Shown here: positions 8,030-16,774 of the stretch, one piece after another
How the letters are laid out: every line of letters starts with the position of its first letter
Position numbering within the stretch: the stretch's first letter is position 1
Assembly: GCF_000024105.1 (NCBI RefSeq)
Contig: NC_013171.1
Location: forward strand, 1,794,501 to 1,858,500
Direction of reading: 5' to 3'
Length of the DNA stretch: 64,000 nt
DNA from: Anaerococcus prevotii DSM 20548
Lineage (GTDB): Bacteria > Bacillota > Clostridia > Tissierellales > Peptoniphilaceae
Made by a program: the position numbers and the translations under genes
The notes under the pieces: model-generated
Told to the model about the DNA's origin: nothing
What the model saw: the letters and a program-made list of their open reading frames with translations, nothing else
The model's database searches: none

Positions 8030-9388
8030 TAATACGTCTATTTTGTTTTTGATATCTCTTTTTAAGAAATACACACACATGATTGTGTTAAGTCCTTCAG
8101 ATATAAGGAAGGACCACCATACTAGATCTATATTTCCTGTTAGAGAAAATAGGTAGAAGGTTGGTAGGAGGATAAAGACTTGTCTTAGGAAAGATTGAAG
8201 GATTGCTGATTGCCAATTCCCCAAGGCTTGGAAGACTCCTACAGATATTATAGAAACTGAAGCTACTATATAAGATAGGGAGACTATCCTGATCATTGGA
8301 ACTCCGATTTCTCTCATGGTTTCTGTCGCATTGAAGAGGTCAAAGATTTGATTTGGCAAAATCCACAAAGATACAGTAGCAATTCCGACAAGGACCATAC
8401 CCGATATGAGGGCAAGCTTGATTGACCTACGAATCCTAGCCACATGCCTTGCCCCATAGTTAAAGGAAATGATTGAAACCATAGCATTAGAAATTCCTAT
8501 TATTGGAAGGAAGGCAAAGGATTGAAGCTTAAACATTACCCCATAGGCTGCGATTGCTGATTGGCCAAAGGCTCTGAGCATGGCATTTAGGATAAAAATA
8601 ACCACAGAAGATATGGCGCTCATTACTATAGAAGGAAGGCCTATCCAAAATATTTGTTTTAATATATCCCCATGAAGTCTAAAATGTTTGAAATCTACTT
8701 CTATATCTGTATTCTTTGTCTTATTTATAATAAGACCTATAATAGATCCTCCGATTTGTCCAATCACAGTAGCTAGGGCTGCTCCTTTTACTTCCATTCT
8801 TGGAAAGCCAAATAGGCCAAAGATAAAGATTGGATCTAGGATTAGGTTGATTAGGGCTCCTGATACTTGGACAATCATGGTATAAAAGGTAAGAGAAGTC
8901 GCTTGGAGGAGCTTTTCACAAAGGACTTGGAAGAACAAACCAAAACCAAATATAGTAATAATCCACAAGTAATCCCTGGTATAGGCTACGATTTCAGGAG
9001 ACGCTGCTTGTGAATCGGCAAAAAAATCAGTAAAAAATATACCGAATAAGGCAAAGGCAATAGCCCCAACGACAGATAAGACAACCCCGTGCATGGCGAC
9101 AGATCCTACTCTTTTCTTATCATCCATACCCAAATATCTACTCAAGAGGGCGCTTGCTCCTACTGAAATTCCTATAGCGAAGGCAAGCATGATGTTTTGT
9201 ACTGGGAAGGCTAGGGATACTGCCGTAAGGGCTTCTTCCGAAATTCTAGCAACAAATATCGAATCCACTACATTGTAAATTGATTGAACAAGCATAGAAA
9301 TTACCATAGGTATACTCATCTTTATAAGAAGACTTCCAACAGGCATGGTTCCCATGATATTTTCTTTCTTGCTTATAGTTTTGTCCAT
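8027..9388 (-). CDS. MATE family efflux transporter
   Basis: The 453-residue protein has the two-fold repeat of about twelve membrane helices typical of MATE exporters. It opens with the conserved pattern PVGSLLIKMSIPMVISMLVQSIYNVVDSIF split over helix 1, and has the repeat equivalent near residue 235 (LKQIFWIGLPSIVMSAISSV). Members export cationic drugs, dyes or metabolites using a Na+ or H+ gradient; the substrate here is unknown. I chose the ATG at 9388 because AAAGGAG lies just before it. A longer frame reaching back to 9466 would overlap the upstream ATP-grasp gene and lacks a comparable site. Confidence 0.9.
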   Translation of the reverse strand: MDKTISKKENIMGTMPVGSLLIKMSIPMVISMLVQSIYNVVDSIFVARISEEALTAVSLAFPVQNIMLAFAIGISVGASALLSRYLGMDDKKRVGSVAMHGVVLSVVGAIAFALFGIFFTDFFADSQAASPEIVAYTRDYLWIITIFGFGLFFQVLCEKLLQATSLTFYTMIVQVSGALINLILDPIFIFGLFGFPRMEVKGAALATVIGQIGGSIIGLIINKTKNTDIEVDFKHFRLHGDILKQIFWIGLPSIVMSAISSVVIFILNAMLRAFGQSAIAAYGVMFKLQSFAFLPIIGISNAMVSIISFNYGARHVARIRRSIKLALISGMVLVGIATVSLWILPNQIFDLFNATETMREIGVPMIRIVSLSYIVASVSIISVGVFQALGNWQSAILQSFLRQVFILLPTFYLFSLTGNIDLVWWSFLISEGLNTIMCVYFLKRDIKNKIDVL

Positions 9389-9458
9389 ATAATCTCCTTT
9401 CTTTTTTCTTGATAAAATTTTTGGCAATATAAGAGATACCGGATAAACCGATATCTCC

Positions 9459-10634
9459 TTAGTCAAATAATTCTTTTTCTTGTCTTTTTATAGACTCATT
9501 TACTTTTAGTTTTCTAAGCATATTATCATCATAATCGCTTATGACGTGAATTGCCGAGTTTTCTTCTCGACCTTTCCTATTAAACTCCTCTTTGAGTTCT
9601 TTTTCCACATTTTCATAGGCTTTTTTAGTAGAAATCGCCTGGAGCCTGAAAGGCCTTTGAGTCTTCTTAGCCTCAGTTTTGCCAAAAATCAAATCATTTA
9701 TAGCAAGCTCGATTAGGTTCACCCCAGCTAGAGTTGAGTAATAAAAGGTCCTGCCTTGTCTTATATTCATCTCTAGGACAAAGATCTCGCCAGTTTTTGA
9801 ATCTTTCTTAAAATCTAGATTAAATAGTCCGTGGTAGTCAAGAGAGTTCACGATTTTTTCTGCCAAATCATACATAACGTCCTCATCACTATCTACTTGG
9901 ACTAGGTGGTTTCCCACCCACATTGGCCTTAAATCTGATAGGAGGTTTCTTGCAAGAACAAAGGAAATCTTCCCATCACTCGCCCTATAGCCATTTAGGG
10001 AATACTCACTTCCCTGGCCTCCATTTATGAATTGCTGGCAGATAAAATCTCCCCTAAAGTCACTATCGTAGACCTTTCTTAGGACTTCCTTAGCCTCATC
10101 TTTATTTCTTACATGATAGCCCTTTTGGATGTTTTCGCATGATGAATCGAGAAGAGCATCGTAGTCGTCTGCCTTTAGGAAAATTTCCCCATCAAAATCA
10201 AGCCCATCTATATTATCCTTATTAGCTATATAAGTCTTAGGATAAGGAAGGTCGATTTTTTCTAAATAAGAGTAAAATTCTGATTTCTTCAAGAGCTTTT
10301 CTGCCCACTCAAGGTCTGGATAAGGAATGTGGTAGGAAAAGTTAAAGTTTTTCTCATTTCTTAGGAGAGTATCTATGTATCTTTCTGTCGGAGCAAAAAA
10401 TACAAAGTCTTCTTCCTCTCTTTTTTCTATAACTTCATTGATAAAATTTGAAAAAATCTCGTCGTCTGATGAAAATCCCTTGGTGGTGTAGACATCAGCA
10501 ATCTTTGATTTATAAAAAGGAACGAGGACAGCCGCCCCTATGACAATAGGCTTTTTGCCAAAGGCCTCATAAAAGCTTCTTGCCACAGAGTAGCTGTTGT
10601 GATCTGTTCCTAAGATTATCGCATTGAAGGTCAT
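9459..10634 (-). CDS. ATP-grasp carboxylate-amine ligase
   Basis: The 391-residue protein has an N-terminal Rossmann-like preATP-grasp region (MTFNAIILGTDHNSYSVARS) and an ATP-grasp core with FLKADDYDALL (about 189-199), FICQQFINGGQGSEYSLNGY (about 214-233) and the metal-binding LNLDFKKD...FVLEMNIRQGR (about 273-296). It joins a carboxylate to an amine at the cost of ATP; the substrates cannot be read from sequence. Related enzymes add D-Asp or D-Glu to peptidoglycan side chains, which would suit this group of cocci, but that is inference. Only one base separates its ATG from the thrS stop and it lacks a clear ribosome site, so it is probably translated by coupling and shares the thrS T-box control. 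Confidence 0.75.
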   Translation of the reverse strand: MTFNAIILGTDHNSYSVARSFYEAFGKKPIVIGAAVLVPFYKSKIADVYTTKGFSSDDEIFSNFINEVIEKREEEDFVFFAPTERYIDTLLRNEKNFNFSYHIPYPDLEWAEKLLKKSEFYSYLEKIDLPYPKTYIANKDNIDGLDFDGEIFLKADDYDALLDSSCENIQKGYHVRNKDEAKEVLRKVYDSDFRGDFICQQFINGGQGSEYSLNGYRASDGKISFVLARNLLSDLRPMWVGNHLVQVDSDEDVMYDLAEKIVNSLDYHGLFNLDFKKDSKTGEIFVLEMNIRQGRTFYYSTLAGVNLIELAINDLIFGKTEAKKTQRPFRLQAISTKKAYENVEKELKEEFNRKGREENSAIHVISDYDDNMLRKLKVNESIKRQEKELFD

Positions 10635-10635
10635 C

Positions 10636-12558
10636 TTAGAATATATTTTCCATGCTTCTTGAATCTCTTTCTTTAGAGATTTTTTCTATAAATTCATCTA
10701 CTGAAACGTCAGCTGTCTCTTCTCCGTCCCTATTTCTTACAGTAAGTTTGCCAGAAGTTTCTTCCTTTTCTCCTACTACAAGCATGTAGTTTGTTCTCAT
10801 TAGTTGAGCTTGACGAATCTTGTATCCTACTCCCTCACTTCTGTAGTCAATATTTACTCTAAATCCTGCTTCTTTGATTTTTTCTTTTAGATCTTCACAG
10901 TAGTCGATAAACTTGTCAGATACTGGGATTATTTCAACTTGTTGTGGGTTGAGCCATAGTGGGAATCTTCCTGCAAAGTGCTCTGTTAGAACTCCGATAA
11001 ATCTTTCGATTGATCCAAGTAGGGCACGGTGAAGCATAACTGGTCTTTGTTTTTCACCATTTTCGTCTATATAAGTTAGGTCAAAGTTTTGTGGTAGTTG
11101 GAAGTCAAGTTGGATAGTACCACATTGCCATTCTCTCTTAGCAGCATCTAGGAGGTGGAAGTCGATCTTTGGACCGTAGAAAGCACCGTCTCCTGGGTTG
11201 ATTTCATATTCGATTCCACGTTCTTCTAGGGCTTTCTTAAGTTGGTCTTCAGCAAAGTCCCAATCCTTGATATCTCCCATGAAGTCATCTGGTCTTGTTG
11301 ATAGCTCGATTGTGTATTTGAAACCAAATGTTGAATAGAGGAGGTCTGCTAGGTCAATCATCCTATAAACTTCTTCCTTGATTTGGCTTGGAAGACAATA
11401 TACGTGAGCATCGTCTTGGGTAAATGTTCTTACTCTGAAAAGTCCGTGTAAGGTTCCTGAAAGCTCGTGTCTGTGAACTTGACCGTACTCAGCAAGTCTA
11501 ATAGGAAGGTCTCTATAAGAGTGTTGGTTAGAAGCATAAGTCAAAACAGAACCTGGGCAGTTCATTGGCTTAATAGCGTAAGCTTCACCGTCAATTTTTG
11601 TGAAGTACATGTTTTCCTTGTAGTGGTCCCAGTGACCTGATCTATGCCATAGGTCTTCATTTAGGATAAGTGGAGTCTTGATTTCTCCGTATCCATTTTC
11701 ATTTAGGACATCTGTCCACCAACCTAATAGCTCGTTCATTAGGATCATTCCATTTGGATGGAAGAATGGGAAGCCTGGTCCTTCTTCGTGGAAGGTGAAA
11801 AGATTCATCTCACGACCAATCTTTCTATGGTCTCTCTTTTCGATTTCTTTTTGAAGTTCTTCGTATTCTTCTAATTGCTTAGCCTTCTCGAAGGAAATTC
11901 CGTAGATTCTTTGAAGCATTTGTCTATCAGAATCTCCTCTCCAATAAGCACCGGCAATTGTCTTAAGCTTAACAGCCTTGATAGCTTTGGTTGATAGAAG
12001 GTGAGGTCCCCTGCAAAGGTCTGTGAAGGCATCTCCCATCTTATATAGAGTAATCTTTTCATCTTCTGGAAGATCTTCTATAAGCTCAACCTTGTAGTCT
12101 TGACCTTCTTCCTTAAATTTCTCCAAAGCTTCAGCCCTAGAAATTTCAACTCTTTCAAGCTTAAGATCACGTTTTGCAATCTCTAGCATTTTCTTTTCGA
12201 TTTTTTCTAGATCTTCTGGAGTAAATCTGTGCTCAAGGTCCATATCATAATAGAAACCATCATCAATAGCTGGTCCTATAGCAAATTTTGTTTCTGGATA
12301 CATTTCCTTAATAGCAGCAGCCATCACGTGAGAAGAAGTATGCCAGAAAATTTCCTTTCCTTCCTTATCTTCAAACTTAACAACTCTAAAGTCACTATCT
12401 TCTTCTATAGGTTCAGCAAAGCCTTTGATTTCTCCATTTACTACAGCTCCTACTGCAGCTCTAAAAAGTCCCATGGAGATATCCTTTGTAACATCTCCAA
12501 CGAGAACTCCGCTTTCATATTCCTTAACTGATCCGTCAGGTAATTTAATCTTAATCAT
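10636..12558 (-). CDS. thrS: Threonyl-tRNA synthetase
   Basis: The 640-residue enzyme charges tRNA-Thr in the cytosol. It has the usual order: TGS domain (1-60), editing domain with HTSSHVMAAAIKEMYPE (about 73-89) and YWRGDSDRQMLQRIYG (about 206-221), class II catalytic core with motif 2 FRVRTFTQDDAHVYC (about 375-389) and motif 3 PVMLHRALLGSIERFIGVL, and a C-terminal anticodon-binding domain starting near LWLNPQQVEIIPVSDK. Zinc ligands Cys and His (MNCPGSV, RHELSG, LHRALLG) are present. A T-box leader precedes it. The ATP-grasp ligase follows with one base between. Confidence 0.97.
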   Translation of the reverse strand: MIKIKLPDGSVKEYESGVLVGDVTKDISMGLFRAAVGAVVNGEIKGFAEPIEEDSDFRVVKFEDKEGKEIFWHTSSHVMAAAIKEMYPETKFAIGPAIDDGFYYDMDLEHRFTPEDLEKIEKKMLEIAKRDLKLERVEISRAEALEKFKEEGQDYKVELIEDLPEDEKITLYKMGDAFTDLCRGPHLLSTKAIKAVKLKTIAGAYWRGDSDRQMLQRIYGISFEKAKQLEEYEELQKEIEKRDHRKIGREMNLFTFHEEGPGFPFFHPNGMILMNELLGWWTDVLNENGYGEIKTPLILNEDLWHRSGHWDHYKENMYFTKIDGEAYAIKPMNCPGSVLTYASNQHSYRDLPIRLAEYGQVHRHELSGTLHGLFRVRTFTQDDAHVYCLPSQIKEEVYRMIDLADLLYSTFGFKYTIELSTRPDDFMGDIKDWDFAEDQLKKALEERGIEYEINPGDGAFYGPKIDFHLLDAAKREWQCGTIQLDFQLPQNFDLTYIDENGEKQRPVMLHRALLGSIERFIGVLTEHFAGRFPLWLNPQQVEIIPVSDKFIDYCEDLKEKIKEAGFRVNIDYRSEGVGYKIRQAQLMRTNYMLVVGEKEETSGKLTVRNRDGEETADVSVDEFIEKISKERDSRSMENIF

Positions 12559-12574
12559 AATCTCTCCTTAAAAT

Positions 12575-12790
12575 AAAAAATAGACGTACGCCCCAGCCAG
12601 TTGGCTATAGGACGATACGTCTTTCGTTCGTGGTTCCACCTAATTTTAAACTCATTAGAAGGCTTATCGCGCCCAAACGTCTCACATTACATGAGAAACT
12701 CCAGGGTGGTACTTGTGTTTTTGTGCTGAAACTTCTCAACAACTGTTTCTTTCTGTAAGCATGTGATAAAACAAAGCTCCCTGTCTAAGT
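12575..12790 (-). promoter_or_regulatory. T-box leader (tRNA-Thr sensing) of thrS
   Basis: On the minus strand the conserved T-box element GGTGGAACCACG lies at 12629-12640. Downstream of it AGACGTATCGTCC (12610-12622) can pair with GGGGCGTACGTCT (12582-12594), followed by ATTTTTTATTT, forming the terminator. The upstream Stem I region contains AGTACCACC (12705-12713), in which ACC, a threonine codon, is the candidate specifier. Uncharged tRNA-Thr should stabilise the antiterminator and switch on thrS. The exact 5' end is not fixed by what I can see. Confidence 0.88.
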
Positions 12791-12937
12791 CAAATATTAA
12801 TTATAAAGTTATGTTACCCTATAAATTGATATTTTCAAATATTTCTTCTGTTTTACACTAAAGAAAAACAAACTATAATTGACCAATCCTTTTCCCTAAC
12901 TTATAATTATATCAAAAGAAAAAGTAAAGGAAGATTT

Positions 12938-13324
12938 ATGAAAAACGCAGTAATATTAACAGGCCACGGGCAAATCGCCTCTGGCATATATTCAAGTGTC
13001 AAAATGATTGCAGGAGAATTTGAAAATATTAGAATATGTGAATTTAAAGAAGGAGAAAACTACGAAAAGCTAGACGAAAAGTTAGAGAAAGCCTACGAGG
13101 ACCTAAAAGCTTACGACAATATAGTAGTCCTCGCAGACATAGGAGGAGGAACCCCCTTTAACAGGGCTGTCTTGTCCCTAAGCAAATACGATAAGATTAG
13201 CTTTGTCTCAGGAGTTAACTTCGAAATGCTCTACTACGCCCTAACAAGCGAAATAGCTGATTTAGACCTTTATATAAAAGATATAATTGACCACGCCAAG
13301 GCCTCTGTATTTAGATTTGAATAG
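12938..13324 (+). CDS. PTS mannose-family EIIA domain protein
   Basis: The 128-residue protein is a stand-alone EIIA of the mannose/fructose/sorbose (EIIA-Man) family. The phosphorylated His10 lies in VILTGHGQIASG, and the second conserved motif is VVLADIGGGTPFNRA (about 63-77). It would pass phosphate from HPr to a EIIB; the only EIIB in the window is at 28525, on the far side of the mucin locus. No EIIC or EIID is visible. AAAGGAAG precedes the ATG. It is divergent from the thrS leader and followed by about 220 bases that carry the promoter of the ABC operon. Confidence 0.9.
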   Translation: MKNAVILTGHGQIASGIYSSVKMIAGEFENIRICEFKEGENYEKLDEKLEKAYEDLKAYDNIVVLADIGGGTPFNRAVLSLSKYDKISFVSGVNFEMLYYALTSEIADLDLYIKDIIDHAKASVFRFE

Positions 13325-13479
13325 AAGTGGTAGTATCCATATAGCCACTAAAGACCTTGTAAATGTTTTATTATTATCTTTCGATTTTACTCTTTAGGCA
13401 AAATAAAATATCAAATACTTCTAAAACACCTTAGTATCACTTGCATATGATTAGTTTTATTCCTGAGACAAAAAAGCTC

Positions 13480-13527
13480 TTGACAAATTGCAAACCTTTG
13501 CTTATAATTTAGATAAAGGTAACTACC
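13480..13527 (+). promoter_or_regulatory. SigA promoter with GGTAACTACC operator, ABC/GH112 operon
   Basis: TTGACA (13480-13485) and TATAAT (13503-13508) are 17 bases apart. Starting 10 bases after the -10 box is the near-palindrome GGTAACTACC (13518-13527), followed by ATAT. The same site, in inverted orientation (GGTAGTTACC), lies at the same place relative to the GH101 promoter (22382-22391), so both transcripts probably answer to one regulator. That regulator is not encoded in this window. Confidence 0.8.
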
Positions 13528-13545
13528 ATATTTAAGGAGGAAAAT

Positions 13546-14969
13546 ATGAAGAAGTTAAAAACAACTTTATTAGCAGCACTCGCAATTTTTGCATTTACAG
13601 CTTGTGGCGCTAAGGAAAACGACGGAGCCAAAAAGGAAGAAGCTGCTCCAGCTAATGAGCAGACAGAGCAAAAGACGACAGCAAAGAAGAAGATTCATCT
13701 GCGGATAATTCTGACAAGAAGTTTGCTGGAAAGACCCTAACCCTCGCAGGACTTGACGGCGGTTACGGAACTGAAGGCTGGAAAAAGGTAATTGCAAGCT
13801 TCGAAGAGATGACAGGAGCTAAAGTAGAAGCTAAATTCGAAAAGAATATCCACGAAGTTATAAGACCAGAAATCCAAGCAGGAAACGCTCCTGATGTAAT
13901 CTACAACAACATCGGCCAAGAATCAGGTCTTACTGAAACAATGATTAAGGAAAATATGTTGATGGATATAACAGATGTCCTAGACATGACAGTTCCTGGA
14001 GAAGATAAAAAAGTTTCTGAAAAAATTATCCCTGGATTTACAGATACAGCAGTAACAAATCCTTATGGGGATGGAAAAACTTATCTTGCTCCACTCTTCT
14101 ATTCACCAACAGGTCTTTGGTATAACAAGGCTATGTTTAAAGAAGGTGGCGGAAAATACGAACTTCCTAAGACAATGGATGAGTTCATAGCTCTTGGTGA
14201 AGAAGCTAAGAAAGACGGCATTTCCCTATTTACTTATCCAACAACAGGATATTTCGATACATTCTCATTTGCAATGTTCTATAGCATTGGTGGATCTGAA
14301 TTATTCGACAAACTAGTAAACTATGACCCAGAAGCTTGGAAGAATGAAGCAACTCCATACTTTGAAACTGTTGGAGAAATCCTAAAATATCTAAATCCAA
14401 ACACAGTTGCTCAAGCAAACAACGAATCATTCACCCAAAACCAACTTCAAGTAATGAAAAACGAAAGCTTATTCATGCCTAATGGTACATGGATTGTTGA
14501 AGAAATGAAAGATGCTCAAGGTGTAGCAGATAATTTCGAATGGGGTTTAATGGCTCTACCTTCAATGAACGAAGGCAAAAGATATGCTTATTCTTGGTTT
14601 GAACAAATCTTTATTACAGAATCTACTAAAGAAGCTGACCTTGCCAAAGAATTTATAGCTTACCTATACTCTGATGAAGCAAGCAAACTCTTCCTAGAAA
14701 ATGGTGGAGCTGTTCAACCAATCAACGGCATCGAAGATATGATTACTGATGAAAATCAAAAATTATTCTACTCAATCTATGAAGATGATGTAACTGCAGC
14801 CCTAGGTGGTTGGGGACAAGCTCCAGCAGTTGAGGGTGTAGATATGACAAAAGAGTTATTCGATGCAATAAACTCAGTTGCAAATGGCGATAAATCTGTA
14901 GAAGACTGGCAAAAAGACGTTGTCTCTGCAGCAAAAAAAATATCAGAAGCTGTAAAAGCTCAAAAATAG
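13546..14969 (+). pseudogene. Frameshifted carbohydrate ABC transporter substrate-binding lipoprotein
   Basis: The reading frame starts at 13546 with a lipoprotein signal (MKKLKTTLLAALAIFAFTAC, lipobox FTAC then G) and an acidic linker, then shifts into a second frame. The mature domain reads on without break from GAC at 13674 (DDSKEEDSSADNSDKKFAGK) to 14969. Only one A is missing from the run at 13670-13673 (CAAAAGAC; CAA AAA GAC would restore frame). The restored protein, about 475 residues, is a family-1 sugar-binding protein, with NAPDVIYNNIG, APLFYSPTGLWYNKAMF and MPNGTWIVEEM. The rest of the frame and the downstream permeases are intact, so this is either a very recent lesion or a sequencing error. 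As read, no lipidated protein would be made. Confidence 0.85.
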
Positions 14970-14980
14970 TTAGAAATCAA

Positions 14981-15006
14981 GGGCGGGCTTTCCCGCCTTT
15001 CTTTTT
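14981..15006 (+). terminator. Intra-operon terminator between binding protein and permeases
   Basis: GGCGGG (14982-14987) pairs with CCCGCC (14992-14997) and is followed by TTTCTTTTTA. It lies 12 bases after the binding-protein stop and just before the permease ribosome site. A partial terminator here would make binding protein more abundant than permease, a common design in ABC import operons. Confidence 0.75.
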
Positions 15007-15019
15007 ATAAGGAGTCAAT

Positions 15020-15910
15020 ATGAAAAACAGTAAAGAGAAGAAGAAATTTATTATAAGTGGACTTTTACCATCCTTGATACTTTACACAATCTTCATGGTA
15101 TATCCTGCAATAAGCGTCTTCTACGAGTCTCTCTTTAAGACCGGGGGCTTATCTGGTAAGAAAACTTTCGTAGGCCTAAATAACTTTAAGTTACTGGTAA
15201 AGGATAATAATTTTATTAGATCTTTTCAAAACACTATATTTTTGATAGTTATAGTTACAATTGTCACTATGTTTCTTGCCGTTGTATTCGCCTCAGTCTT
15301 ATCTAGGGAAAAACTCAAAGGTAGGAATTTCTTTAGGATTATTTTCTACATACCTAATATCTTATCTATAGCTGTTATTGCATCTATCTTTGCAGCAATC
15401 TATGGAATGGATCAAGGACTTGTTAATGGATTTTTGAGATTGTTTAATGAAAATCATACCAACATTCCCCTCCTTGGAGATAGGATGTATGTAGTTTATT
15501 CCATTGCCTTTGCGATGATTTGGCAAGCGATAGGTTATTATATGGTAATGTATATGTCAACTATGAGTCAGATTCCTGAACATCTTTATGAAGCTGCAAA
15601 CCTTGACGGAGCCGGAAGAGTAAGACAATTCTTTGACATTACCCTCCCACTCACTTGGGAAACAATAAGGACAACCCTAACTTTTTATGTAATTTCTAAT
15701 ATAAACATAGCCTTTCAGATTATAAAGGCCCTAACTGGCGGAGGTCCTGACGGAGCAAGTCTAACCCTTCTTAACTACCAATACGAACAAGCTTACACCA
15801 ATTCATCTTTTGGATATGGTCTTGCTATAGGTGTTGTAGTTTTCCTTTTCTCTTTTATCCTATCAGCTATTATCCATAAGCTAAGCAAGAGAGATATTTT
15901 ACAATACTAG
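15020..15910 (+). CDS. Carbohydrate ABC transporter permease (MalF type)
   Basis: The 296-residue inner-membrane permease has six predicted membrane segments, starting at about residue 14 (GLLPSLILYTIFMVYPAISV). The ATPase-contact (EAA) loop is EAANLDGAGRVRQFFDITLPL at about residues 193-213 when split at the Gly. With the second permease it forms the channel of the importer whose binding protein lies upstream. AAGGAG precedes the ATG, immediately after an intra-operon terminator. Family membership (CUT1 type) is clear; the sugar is inferred to be galacto-N-biose or lacto-N-biose from the GH112 gene downstream. Confidence 0.92.
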   Translation: MKNSKEKKKFIISGLLPSLILYTIFMVYPAISVFYESLFKTGGLSGKKTFVGLNNFKLLVKDNNFIRSFQNTIFLIVIVTIVTMFLAVVFASVLSREKLKGRNFFRIIFYIPNILSIAVIASIFAAIYGMDQGLVNGFLRLFNENHTNIPLLGDRMYVVYSIAFAMIWQAIGYYMVMYMSTMSQIPEHLYEAANLDGAGRVRQFFDITLPLTWETIRTTLTFYVISNINIAFQIIKALTGGGPDGASLTLLNYQYEQAYTNSSFGYGLAIGVVVFLFSFILSAIIHKLSKRDILQY

Positions 15911-15919
15911 GAGAATATT

Positions 15920-16774
15920 ATGAAGAAAAAAGTAAATATTTTTAATATTTTTATATACCTATGCCTTGCCATATTCGCCCTATCTATTATTATCCCAGTA
16001 GCTTGGGTCTTTATGGCATCGGTTAAGACTAATCCAGAGTTTTATGGCAACCCTTGGGCCCTCCCTCTTGGATTCTATCTTGATAACTTCAAGGATGCTT
16101 GGTCTGCTGCTAATATGGGAGATTATTTTATAAATTCCCTAGTAGTTACAGCGACAGCCTTGGCCATACTTTTGATAATTGCTCTTCCTTTTTCCTATAT
16201 CCTCGCTAGGATGAACTTTAAGGGAAGAAAGTTTGTAAATTCTTACGTAAAAGCAGGGCTTTTCATAAACCTATCTTATATAGTTATTCCTATATTCTTG
16301 ATGGTAAGAAATGTTTCAAAATTCCTACCAACAAGCTTGTTAAATAATAGATTCGTCCTAGCCTTAATCTATGCTTCGACTGCTGTTCCTTTTACAGTTT
16401 ATTTGTTGACCAATTTCTTTTCTGCAATCAGTAAATCTTATGAGGAAGCAGCCTATATAGATGGAGCAGGATACTTTAGGACAATGGTTGATATAATGAT
16501 TCCTATGGCAAAACCTGCTGTAATTACAGTTATCTTGTTTAACTTTTTAAGTTTCTGGAATGAATATATCTTAGCCTTAACCCTAATGACAGATCCAGAA
16601 AAAAGAACCCTTCCAGTGGGCCTAATCAATCTACAACAGGCTGCAAGGGGAGCGGCAAATTACGGAAGATTGTACGCAGGACTTGTAATCGTTATGATAC
16701 CAACACTTATTATTTATATACTAGTACAAAAACAACTCACTGAAGGAATGATGGTAGGAGGAGATAAAGGATGA
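15920..16774 (+). CDS. Carbohydrate ABC transporter permease (MalG type)
   Basis: The 284-residue permease has about six membrane segments. The conserved MalG-like coupling loop EEAAYIDGAGYFRTMVDI lies near residues 174-191, and the final loop is GGDKG. It follows the first permease after 9 bases with AGGAG before its ATG, and its last codons overlap the start of the GH112 gene by 4 bases (ATGA), so translation of transporter and phosphorylase is coupled. Confidence 0.92.
   Translation: MKKKVNIFNIFIYLCLAIFALSIIIPVAWVFMASVKTNPEFYGNPWALPLGFYLDNFKDAWSAANMGDYFINSLVVTATALAILLIIALPFSYILARMNFKGRKFVNSYVKAGLFINLSYIVIPIFLMVRNVSKFLPTSLLNNRFVLALIYASTAVPFTVYLLTNFFSAISKSYEEAAYIDGAGYFRTMVDIMIPMAKPAVITVILFNFLSFWNEYILALTLMTDPEKRTLPVGLINLQQAARGAANYGRLYAGLVIVMIPTLIIYILVQKQLTEGMMVGGDKG

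Noticed and set aside
13669-13674. Programmed frameshift in the sugar-binding protein
   Set aside because: The run has only four A and no X-XXY-YYZ heptamer or following structure, unlike the A9 of larC; recent mutation or sequencing error is simpler.
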